From assembly GCF_014451325.2 (NCBI RefSeq), contig NZ_JACSCH020000001.1, forward strand, positions 474,845 to 538,844: a stretch of DNA of 64,000 nucleotides, in the 5' to 3' direction. The translations under genes were made by a program, and so were the position numbers. The stretch comes from Streptomyces sp. CB02980 (GTDB taxonomy: Bacteria; Actinomycetota; Actinomycetes; Streptomycetales; Streptomycetaceae). Under the pieces are notes generated by a model. It saw only the letters and a program-made list of their open reading frames with translations, was not told where the DNA came from and made no database searches. Below, piece by piece: positions 44,142-51,161 of the stretch; the stretch's first letter is position 1, and each line of letters begins with the position of its first letter.

Positions 44142-44498
44142 ATGGCGGGCGAGGAGAGGATCCGGCTCGGTCGGCTGTGCGCGCAACTCGGCGCGATCCG
44201 GGGGCTCGTGGAACGTCAGGGGGAGGCGGCGGAACTGGACGCCGTCCTGACCGGACTCCGGACCGGCGGCGACATTCCCGAACTCACCTCACGTGCGGAC
44301 GAGTTGGTGCGCCGATGTGGCGTGGCCCGGGGGCTCGGCGAGCTGCGCTCCCCCGGCGGGGTGCTTCCCGGCCTGGGCGGCGGGCATCCGGTGGAGGAGG
44401 CCCATGTGTGTCCGGGGGGCCGCTGTGACCGGGTCGTCCTCGACGGCGGCGGCACGTGCGAGCTGTACGACGCCCCGCTGCGTCTGGTCAGGTGGTGA
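44142..44498 (+). CDS. Small Cys-containing partner protein of the CHAT module
   Basis: A 118-residue protein, divergent from the CHAT gene by 48 bp. The N-terminal half is helical and leucine-rich (RLCAQLGAIRGLVERQGEAAELDAVLTGLR). The C-terminal half has the pattern HVCPGGRCDRVV followed by TCELYDAPLRL, a CxxxxC plus Cys arrangement that may bind zinc. Similar small proteins accompany TPR-CHAT or caspase genes in actinobacteria (compare CATRA-associated small proteins); I could not verify family membership. GAGGGGG precedes the ATG. The stop overlaps a possible GTG start of the next gene. Confidence 0.75.
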   Translation: MAGEERIRLGRLCAQLGAIRGLVERQGEAAELDAVLTGLRTGGDIPELTSRADELVRRCGVARGLGELRSPGGVLPGLGGGHPVEEAHVCPGGRCDRVVLDGGGTCELYDAPLRLVRW

Positions 44499-44500
44499 GC

Positions 44501-45559
44501 GTGACGACGTTCCTGGCGACGCTGGGCGGCAAACTCGCCGACACCTGGGTCTCGTTGCTGGTCCTGCCCGGTCTGCTGTACCTCGCCGTGGCCTCGGGCG
44601 CCTCGGTGCTCGGGCACCGACACGCCCTCGACCACGGCCTGTTGACCGCCCGGATCGACGCGCTGGCCGACGACCCCGCAGCCCACGCGCCCGGTACGGT
44701 GATCGTCTTCGGGCTGCTCCTCCTGGTCGCCGCCGCGGGCGTCAGCCGACTGGCCGCCGCGCTGGGGGCCGGGGTCGAGCGGCTGTGGCTCGGCGACTGG
44801 CCCGCCCCGCTGCGGCCCGCCGCGCGCACCCTGACCCGGCGGCGCGCCACGCGGTGGGAGGCTGCCGACGCGGCCCACCGCCGGGCGGTGGCGGCAAGGG
44901 CCCTGCTGGTCGCCGCGGACGGGCGGCACGCGGCCGCACCGGATGCCACGGGGGCGGCCGGCCCGGCCACGACGTCGGAGGACCCGGCCGCGACGGACCT
45001 CGTCGGCCGGATGCCGGAGGCCCCGGCGGCCCCGGCGGCCCCGGCGGCCCCGGCGGCCCCGGCGGCCCCGGCGGCCCCGGCGGCCCTGGACACCGTCGGT
45101 CTCAACGAGGCCCGCAACCGGATCGCACCGGCCCGGCCGGCCAGGCCGACCTGGATGGGCGACCGCCTGATCGCCGCCGACGCCCGGGTCCACCGGACCT
45201 ACCGGATCGACCTCGTCTCGGCCTGGCCCCGGCTCTGGCTCCTCCTGCCCGACACGGCGCACGGCGAGGTCCAGGCCGCCCGGTCCGCGCTCACGGCCGC
45301 GACCCGCCGCGCGGCATGGGGGCTGCTCTACGTACTGCCCGCCCTGTGGTGGTGGCCGGCCGCCCTGGTCGCCGTGGTCACCTGGACCGGCGCCTGGCGT
45401 CAGGGACGGGTGGCGGTCCACGAGTTCGCCGAACTGGTGGAAGCCGCCGTCGACCTCCACGGGCGGGACCTCGCCACCGCCCTGGGCATCCCCTGCGAGG
45501 AGCAACTGACCACCACCGTCGGCCTCGCGATCACCCGTACCCTGCGCAAGGGAACGTGA
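44501..45559 (+). CDS. Membrane protein coupled to the CHAT-module small protein
   Basis: About 352 residues. Two hydrophobic segments lie at the N-terminus (WVSLLVLPGLLYLAVAS; VIVFGLLLLVAAAGV), and two more sit near the end around GLLYVLPALWWWPAALVAVVTW. Between them is a cytoplasmic region containing an Ala-Ala-Pro repeat and MGDRLIAADARVHRTYRIDLVSAWPRLWLLLPD. The GTG at 44501 has AGGTGG upstream; the GTG at 44495 overlapping the previous stop (GTGA) is an alternative. Coupling suggests it anchors or receives the output of the CHAT system. Family unknown to me. Confidence 0.75.
   Translation: MTTFLATLGGKLADTWVSLLVLPGLLYLAVASGASVLGHRHALDHGLLTARIDALADDPAAHAPGTVIVFGLLLLVAAAGVSRLAAALGAGVERLWLGDWPAPLRPAARTLTRRRATRWEAADAAHRRAVAARALLVAADGRHAAAPDATGAAGPATTSEDPAATDLVGRMPEAPAAPAAPAAPAAPAAPAAPAALDTVGLNEARNRIAPARPARPTWMGDRLIAADARVHRTYRIDLVSAWPRLWLLLPDTAHGEVQAARSALTAATRRAAWGLLYVLPALWWWPAALVAVVTWTGAWRQGRVAVHEFAELVEAAVDLHGRDLATALGIPCEEQLTTTVGLAITRTLRKGT
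45020..45082. repeat. Seven exact copies of a 9-bp repeat (GCCCCGGCG)
   Basis: In-frame microsatellite encoding the Ala-Pro-Ala stretch of the membrane protein. Uninterrupted copies imply length instability by whole codon triplets. Confidence 0.9.
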
Positions 45560-45657
45560 CCCCACCACTGGCGCACCGTCGGCTCACCGGCCGCACCGGC
45601 CACGGGCAGCCGCAGGCGGGCCGCCCGCCTTCCCCGGTATTCGCGAACAGCCGTTCA

Positions 45658-46479
45658 TCAGACTCGTCCGACGATGATCCGGTTCTCCTCGAAGTGCTGC
45701 CAGTCCAGCACGAGATGGAACCGCTCGTGACCCTTCAGGTCATCGAGGGCCGTTCGCTCTCGGCCCCGGCCACGCTCGAGCCGGGCATCGCCCTCCTGGA
45801 TCAGTCGGCCGAGCGCGTGGCGAAGGTCGTCCTCGTCCAGGTCGGTCGCCCTGGCCAGCCGGTCGACGGACGTGAACACCTCCGCCGGACGGTTCAAGTC
45901 GTCCACGAGGTGGTCCATCAGGGCTTGGTCCGCGGGGCCGCACTCCCAGATCCGTCGGAGGTCCACGATCTCGGCCCGCTCGTCGTCCGTCAGGGCCAGG
46001 ACGGTCTCGGGGCCCGGAAGTCGGTCGGGCATGGACCACTCGTCGTCGTGCCGGGTGGCGATGCCCACCGCGAGCATGGTGTCGGCGAGCTCGCGGATCG
46101 TCGTCGGGACCGGCAGGCCGGCCGTGCGGAGCAGTTGCTCGCACCGGGCCCGGTGCTGTTCGGCATCGACGAGGAGCCGGTTCCTCTCCTCCTCGGTCTC
46201 GGCGTACTCCAGTGCGTCCGGGTCCATCCAGGCGACGGGTGAGTCGAGGGAGTCGCCGACGCGACCGAAGAAGCGGCCGGGTTCGCCGCCGAACTGCTGC
46301 TCAAGGACATCGTCGATGCTGCCGCGCAGGCCCCGGACGGTGGCGGTGCCGAAGAGCATGCACAGCGTCATCGCCTGGTGCCGGGGAAGGTGGCTCGACC
46401 AGCCGCTGGGAAACCAGTCGTTGTGCAGGGAGAGTTGACCGGCGCTGCGGTCCTGGTCGGTGTCCTGGTCGACGGACAT
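45658..46479 (-). CDS. DUF6042-like actinobacterial protein
   Basis: A 273-residue cytoplasmic protein. The opening HNDWFPSGWSSHLPRHQAMTLCMLFGTATVRGL looks like the DUF6042 family, which has no known function; the assignment is from memory of the pattern. The middle is acidic and helical (EEERNRLLVDAEQHRARCEQLLRTAG). The C-terminus, with DEDDLRHALGRLIQEGDARLER, resembles a winged-helix-like segment. The ATG at 46479 has AAGGAG 5 nt upstream. It converges with the CHAT-module membrane protein across about 100 bp with only a short GGCGGG/CCCGCC hairpin. Confidence 0.65.
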   Translation of the reverse strand: MSVDQDTDQDRSAGQLSLHNDWFPSGWSSHLPRHQAMTLCMLFGTATVRGLRGSIDDVLEQQFGGEPGRFFGRVGDSLDSPVAWMDPDALEYAETEEERNRLLVDAEQHRARCEQLLRTAGLPVPTTIRELADTMLAVGIATRHDDEWSMPDRLPGPETVLALTDDERAEIVDLRRIWECGPADQALMDHLVDDLNRPAEVFTSVDRLARATDLDEDDLRHALGRLIQEGDARLERGRGRERTALDDLKGHERFHLVLDWQHFEENRIIVGRV

Positions 46480-46928
46480 GGATCTCCTTACGGGCGCTGT
46501 GGGGAGCGGACGCGGGGTACGAGGGCAGCTTCCTGACCAGTTCGACAGGCATGGGGTCATCCTGTCGGCCAGGTGCATCTCCGGAGGCGGGTCCGAACAG
46601 ATCCCACCCTCTGGAGGGACACAGCGGTACCGGGTTGCCGTGGCCGTCGCCGACCTTGCCGACGGGCTCCTCGCCCTGGGGGACCGGCCCCCGTTCGTCC
46701 GGACCGTCCTCGAAGGCGACCTCGGTCCGGCGGATCAGCCCGGTCGCGTACCCACGAGGTGAGGCTCACGCTCAGGACCGTCCTCCATCAGCGCGGCGGC
46801 GTACGCCTCGCGGGTCCGGCTGCGGTGAGGCCGGGTCGGACCGTTCGGAGCGGCGGGATACCCTGCGTGAACTGCCCGGTGCCACCCGTACACCTGGGCC
46901 CCCGAGTGAATCTGGAAGCACGGACGAC
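46480..46928 (+). other. Intergenic stretch with a possible gene fragment
   Basis: No complete gene is supported. One plus-strand frame ending at a stop near 46762 reads YRVAVAVADLADGLLALGDR and PPFVRTVLEGDLGPADQP. This has normal coding composition but no start with a ribosome-binding site and no recognisable domain. It may be the 3' remnant of a small gene. The remaining 160 bp hold the unmarked promoter of the next gene. Confidence 0.35.
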
Positions 46929-47612
46929 ATGGCACGCGCACGCGTCACCGGCTGCGCATCGCCCCTCCCGGAGGCGATGCGCGGACTGTGGACGGCGATC
47001 GCCGCCGCCGTCTGCGTGCTCCTGCCGTTGGCCGGTCACCTGCTGGTCCAGGGGCATCTCCCCCGGTGGATGGTCCTCTCCGTGCTGCTGTGCGGCGCGG
47101 GCTCGGGGGCGGTCGTCCTGTCGCGGCGCCGCCTCTCCGACACCCAGCTGCTGACCGCACTCGTGGGTACGCAGGTGGCGTATCAGGCCGCCTACGCCGT
47201 ACCGGGTGTCTGCGCCGTCGTGGGTGTTCCCGACGGCTTCGCGACCTCGCTCGGCCATGGCGCCGCCGCCGGAGCACCTCCGAAGGCCTTCGCCGCCGGG
47301 CACATGATCACGCTCGTTCTGGCGGCCCGGCTCCTCAGGGTCTTCGAGCGGTTCCGGTGGCAGACGCCGCCGGTGCTCACCGCCGTGGTGGCGTTGCTGC
47401 GTTTCGTCTGGCTGTGCTGCGGCGTCCCCGGCTGGGGGCCCAGGCCGGCCCGCCGCCCCGCCCAGGACGACGCTCTGCCGCTCTCGCGCTTCATCGCCCG
47501 GTTGCACGCCGGGCGTGCGCCGCCTCGTGACCGGCGCGGCCTGACCGTCCGCGCCCCTCTCCTCGACCGGGCCGTGTCCCTCCGGTTGCCTCCGTACGCC
47601 CTCGCGGCGTAG
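46929..47612 (+). CDS. Four-helix membrane protein, function unknown
   Basis: A 227-residue predicted integral membrane protein. Hydrophobic segments lie near 17-37 (LWTAIAAAVCVLLPLAGHLLV), 42-58, 70-95 and 120-155, with His residues at the membrane boundary (GHLLVQGHLPRW, AAGHMITLVL). Similar proteins are common next to redox or copper genes in Streptomyces, but I recognise no named family. The basic C-terminal 50 residues are cytoplasmic. The ribosome-binding site is weak (GGAAG 12 nt upstream), so the start is uncertain. Confidence 0.7.
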   Translation: MARARVTGCASPLPEAMRGLWTAIAAAVCVLLPLAGHLLVQGHLPRWMVLSVLLCGAGSGAVVLSRRRLSDTQLLTALVGTQVAYQAAYAVPGVCAVVGVPDGFATSLGHGAAAGAPPKAFAAGHMITLVLAARLLRVFERFRWQTPPVLTAVVALLRFVWLCCGVPGWGPRPARRPAQDDALPLSRFIARLHAGRAPPRDRRGLTVRAPLLDRAVSLRLPPYALAA

Positions 47613-47888
47613 CCCGGGGCCGCTGCGGGCTCGGCATTCCCGACCCGCCCGTCCGGGCGGGCCCGCAGAGAGCCCTGAGTCCCCTGCATTCCTCGACGCC
47701 GGGGAGGCGTGCCGTCCGTACGGTGGCGCGCACCCTGACCCTGCCGCTCGCACTCACCGTCACCTGGGCCGCGACGCCGCACGCTGCCGCACACACCGAC
47801 CTCCACGCACACGACCGGGCCCCGCAGCTCGCCAGGACCCGGGGCAGCCCGGCGGCACGGCGACCGACCACCCCACGCATGAGGACTC

Positions 47889-48551
47889 ATGACCAAGCTC
47901 AAGAAGAACCTCCTGGCCGCCGCGGTCCTCGTGGCGGCTCTCGGCGTCGCGTTCGGCTCGTTCCTGCTCTTCGCGCCGAGGGACTCCGCCTCCGTGACCA
48001 CGGAGCCCGCCGCGGACGCCCGTCCCGTCCGGGACGACAGCCACCGCCTGACCACGCCCCGACGCAGCGAGCTGACCGTCGTGGAGTTCCTCGACTTCGC
48101 ATGCGAGGGCTGCGGTGCGGTCCACCCCACCGTCGAGAGGCTGCGCGCCGAGTACGGGGACCGCGTGACGTTCGTCGCCCGCTACTTCCCGATGCCCGGC
48201 CATCGCAACAGCACGACCGCCGCCCTCGCGGTCGAGGCAGCGGCCCGGCAGGGCAGGTTCGAGGCCATGTACGGCAGGCTGTTCGCCACGCAGAAGGAGT
48301 GGGGCGAGGCGAAGGAGTCCAAGGCCGGCCTCTTCCGTACGTACGCCGTCGGCCTGGGTCTCGACCTGGCGAAGTACGACGCCGCGGTGAACGCACCGGC
48401 GACTCTGGAGCGCGTCGAGGCCGACCAGAGGGACGGACTCGTTCTCGGCGTGCGGGGAACGCCGGCCTTCCTCGTCGACGGGGTGAAGATCCAGACCCCC
48501 GGCACCCACGAGGACTTCAAGGCCCTCATCGACTCCCGGCTCGCCCGGTGA
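47889..48551 (+). CDS. DsbA-family thioredoxin-fold protein, membrane-anchored or secreted
   Basis: A 220-residue thiol-disulfide oxidoreductase-like protein. An N-terminal signal anchor (about 7-28) precedes the DsbA/DSBA-like domain. The active site is Cys72-Glu-Gly-Cys75 (FACEGCGAVHP), with the cis-Pro loop VRGTPAFLVDG near 195. It is expected to act on the outer face of the membrane in oxidative folding or cytochrome/copper assembly. The 276-bp gap upstream has a GTG frame with a signal-like start (RTLTLPLALTVTWA) that soon degenerates. DUF3093 follows 68 bp downstream. Confidence 0.9.
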   Translation: MTKLKKNLLAAAVLVAALGVAFGSFLLFAPRDSASVTTEPAADARPVRDDSHRLTTPRRSELTVVEFLDFACEGCGAVHPTVERLRAEYGDRVTFVARYFPMPGHRNSTTAALAVEAAARQGRFEAMYGRLFATQKEWGEAKESKAGLFRTYAVGLGLDLAKYDAAVNAPATLERVEADQRDGLVLGVRGTPAFLVDGVKIQTPGTHEDFKALIDSRLAR

Positions 48552-48619
48552 CCACCGACGACGACCTCCCCGGAGTGGACTGCTCGCTCCGCGCGACCTA
48601 CGGAACAGGACCACGTGCC

Positions 48620-49081
48620 ATGACGACCGCCCTCTCCCCCACGTACGACGAACGACTGACGGCTCCCCGCTCCTCCTGGGTGATCGCCGTCCTGGTCGGC
48701 CTCGCCGCGGCGCTCATCGTCTTCCCGTACGGCCTGCCCGCCGCCCTCGGCGGATGGGCGGTCGGCACGGCGGTGGCGGGCTCCTGGGTGAACGCGCAGG
48801 GCTCCTCCCGGATCAGGATCGTGGGCGATCTATTGGTGGCCGACGACGCGCGCGTCCCCCTCGCGGCGCTCGGTGACGTCGAGGTCCTGAAGGGAGAGGA
48901 GGCACGGGCCTGGCGCACGTACAAGGCCGACCTTCGGGCGCACATGCTGATGCGGAGCTTCGTGCCGGGCGCGGTCCGGATCGAGGTGGTCGATCCCGGT
49001 GATCCGACGCCGTACGTCTACTTGTCGACCCGTACGCCCGAGGCACTCAGGGACGCGATCGCCGCGGCTCGGGGTGCGTGA
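48620..49081 (+). CDS. DUF3093 membrane protein
   Basis: A 153-residue protein of the actinobacterial DUF3093 family, unknown function. It has two adjacent membrane segments (WVIAVLVGLAAALIVFPYGLPAALGGWAVGTAV region, about 18-55). A soluble beta-rich domain containing RIRIVGDLLVADDARVPL and the ending PYVYLSTRTPEALRDAIAA follows. The ATG at 48620 matches the conserved N-terminus YDERLTAPRSSW. It stands alone between DsbA and glutaminase genes. Confidence 0.85.
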   Translation: MTTALSPTYDERLTAPRSSWVIAVLVGLAAALIVFPYGLPAALGGWAVGTAVAGSWVNAQGSSRIRIVGDLLVADDARVPLAALGDVEVLKGEEARAWRTYKADLRAHMLMRSFVPGAVRIEVVDPGDPTPYVYLSTRTPEALRDAIAAARGA

Positions 49082-49197
49082 ACCACGCCCCGGAGGGCGG
49101 CTGTTCCCCCGGCCCGCGGACGTAGCGAGCCGGCGCGACCGGCGACGCTCGCGCCCCTCCGGTGGGGCGTCATCGATATCTGGACGAGGATGGCCGC

Positions 49198-50529
49198 ATG
49201 GTGAAGGGTGTCGTGGTCGATGCGGTGAACGCCTTGCTGGCGAATCTGTGCCGTGAGTTCCGGGAACTGAACAGCGGGCACCTCGCCACGTACATTCCGC
49301 CTCTGACGCAGGCAGATCCGGCAGATTTCGGCATCGCCCTGGCCAGTGCGGACGGGCATCGCTACCAGGCGGGCGAGGCGGACAGGCTCTTCACGATCCA
49401 GTCGGTGTCCAAGCCGTTCGTCCTCGCGCTCGCGCTGAGCGAACTCGGCGCGGGCGAGGTCTTCCGCCGCGTGGGGGCCGAGCCGAGTGGTGAGCCGTTC
49501 AATGCGATCAGTCTGGATCCGGAGACGGGCCGGCCGGCGAACCCCATGATCAACGCAGGGGCCATCGCGACCACTGCCCTGGTTCCGGCCGCAAGCGCGG
49601 AGCAGCGGTTCTCGCGCATCCTGGAGTCGCTGAGCGGCTTCGCCGGGCGGGCTCTCGACGTCGATGAAGAGGTCTACCGCGCCGAAGCCGCCACGGGCGA
49701 CCGAAACATCGCCCTCGCGCACCTGATGCGCGCGGCGGGGTCCCTCACGGGTCGTCCGTCAGAAGCACTCGACGTCTACTTCCGGCAGTGCGCGATCCGG
49801 GTCCATGCCGTCGACCTGGCGGTGATGGCTGCGACTCTCGCGAACGGCGGGGTCAATCCCGTCACCGGCGCGAGGGTCGTCCCTGAGCCGGTGACCGTTC
49901 AGGTCCTGGCCGTCATGGCGACATGCGGGATGTACGACGGTTCGGGCGACTGGCTGCTCCGCGTGGGGCTGCCGGCGAAGAGCGGCGTTTCCGGGGGCTT
50001 GGTGGCCGTCAGTCCGGGGCGGTCCGGAATGGGCTGCTACAGCCCCCTGCTCGACGCCGCCGGGAACCCCGTCCGCGCGGTCGCGGCGCTGACCGTGCTG
50101 TCGCAGGAACTCGGGCTCCATCTGATGCACAACCCTCCGCCCGGCACCCCGACGATCATCGAGCCCGCCCCGAGCGACGGACCCGGTGGGGCCGCGTGGT
50201 CCCGGGCCGGGGGCGAAGCGGCGCCCGGTGATCTGCCCACCTGGGTCGCGGCACAGGGAGAACTCGACTTCACAGCCGCCGAACGGTTGGCCTACGCCCT
50301 GGCGGAGCGCCTGCCCGAGGTCGGCCACGGCCGTGCTGTCGTCGACCTCGTGCACGTCACGGCCGTCGACGCGGCCGCGGAGACCCTCATCCGCGCGGTC
50401 CTGGAGCGCGTCACGACCATGGGACACCTCGTGGGTCTCGTGGGCGAGGCCGCAGTGCCCTTCGGCAGCCATGGGGTCATGCTCGCCTCACGGTCCGCCG
50501 CCGCCGACTGGGCACGGCTGCCCTCGTGA
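49198..50529 (+). CDS. glsA: Glutaminase A fused to a STAS domain
   Basis: Hydrolyses L-glutamine to glutamate and ammonia; 443 residues. The serine-dependent beta-lactamase-like fold has Ser69-Val-Ser-Lys72 (FTIQSVSKPFVL), PMINAGAI, and the C-terminal YDGSGDWLLRVGLPAKSGVSGG loop. Residues from about 340 form a STAS domain (AERLPEVGHGRAVVDLVHVTAVDAAAETLI), a fusion known in actinobacterial glutaminases and thought to be regulatory. The ATG giving MVKGVVVD is preceded by GAGGA. It converges with the DUF7144 gene 18 bp away. Confidence 0.93.
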   Translation: MVKGVVVDAVNALLANLCREFRELNSGHLATYIPPLTQADPADFGIALASADGHRYQAGEADRLFTIQSVSKPFVLALALSELGAGEVFRRVGAEPSGEPFNAISLDPETGRPANPMINAGAIATTALVPAASAEQRFSRILESLSGFAGRALDVDEEVYRAEAATGDRNIALAHLMRAAGSLTGRPSEALDVYFRQCAIRVHAVDLAVMAATLANGGVNPVTGARVVPEPVTVQVLAVMATCGMYDGSGDWLLRVGLPAKSGVSGGLVAVSPGRSGMGCYSPLLDAAGNPVRAVAALTVLSQELGLHLMHNPPPGTPTIIEPAPSDGPGGAAWSRAGGEAAPGDLPTWVAAQGELDFTAAERLAYALAERLPEVGHGRAVVDLVHVTAVDAAAETLIRAVLERVTTMGHLVGLVGEAAVPFGSHGVMLASRSAAADWARLPS

Positions 50530-50547
50530 TCAGTGCGGCGGGCCCGA

Positions 50548-50982
50548 TCAGGCCACGCCGTGCTTCTTGAAGGAGGTGTCGTCCGTGGCCAGTGCCCAGA
50601 TCACGATGATCGAGATGGCCATCGAGAAGAGTGCCCACCAGGGGTGATAGGGCAGGAACAGGAACTGGGCGACGGTGTTCAGGACGGCCAGCGTGATGCC
50701 GCCCATCCGTCCCCACTCGGAACCCATGAGGATTCCGGCGCCTGCGAGGCCGACGAGGATGCCGAGGACGACGTGGGTCCAGCCCCAGCTGGTCAGGTTG
50801 AACTCGAAGACGTAGTCGCCGACGCGGGCGTAGACGTCGTCCTTGGCGATGGCGACGATGCCCTGGAGGATGTCCAGGATACCGATGACCACCATGAGGA
50901 CACCGGCGAACAGGGTTCCGCCGGCGGCACCTCTGGCACGTGCGTCGGCGCTGGGCGGGCGGGGTGCGGTGTTCTGGCTCAT
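50548..50982 (-). CDS. DUF7144-type small membrane protein
   Basis: A 144-residue protein with four hydrophobic segments (around 22-45, 68-88, 92-110 and 115-132). Conserved-looking parts are GVLMVVIGILDILQGIVAI and LTSWGWTHVVLGILVGLAGAGILMG, the pattern of the actinobacterial DUF7144 family. The function is unknown. It is monocistronic; the start has a weak ribosome-binding site. Confidence 0.8.
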   Translation of the reverse strand: MSQNTAPRPPSADARARGAAGGTLFAGVLMVVIGILDILQGIVAIAKDDVYARVGDYVFEFNLTSWGWTHVVLGILVGLAGAGILMGSEWGRMGGITLAVLNTVAQFLFLPYHPWWALFSMAISIIVIWALATDDTSFKKHGVA

Positions 50983-51096
50983 GGGGTCATCGTCCGGCCG
51001 TCGCTCCGGGAGCGATCGTTCAACTACTCCGAACGGGTGAACGTGTGTGGTGAGCCGACGCCGGCCCGGCTCGTACGCCGGACCGGCGAGGGAACG

Positions 51097-51134
51097 CCTG
51101 CCGGGCCCCGGCAGCTGCGCAAGGGCCCGGCAGG
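51097..51134. terminator. Terminator after the Asp-box/ricin protein gene
   Basis: A perfect 11-bp stem (CCTGCCGGGCC and complement) with a 16-nt loop, 28 bp past the minus-strand stop. Confidence 0.7.
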
Positions 51135-51161
51135 TCGGTCACAGCCGTGCCGGCATCACCG

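Noticed and set aside
40578..44498. A single 1306-codon plus-strand gene
   Set aside because: Only its last 118 codons (from the ATG at 44142 with a ribosome-binding site) look real; the remainder is antisense to the TPR and CHAT genes.
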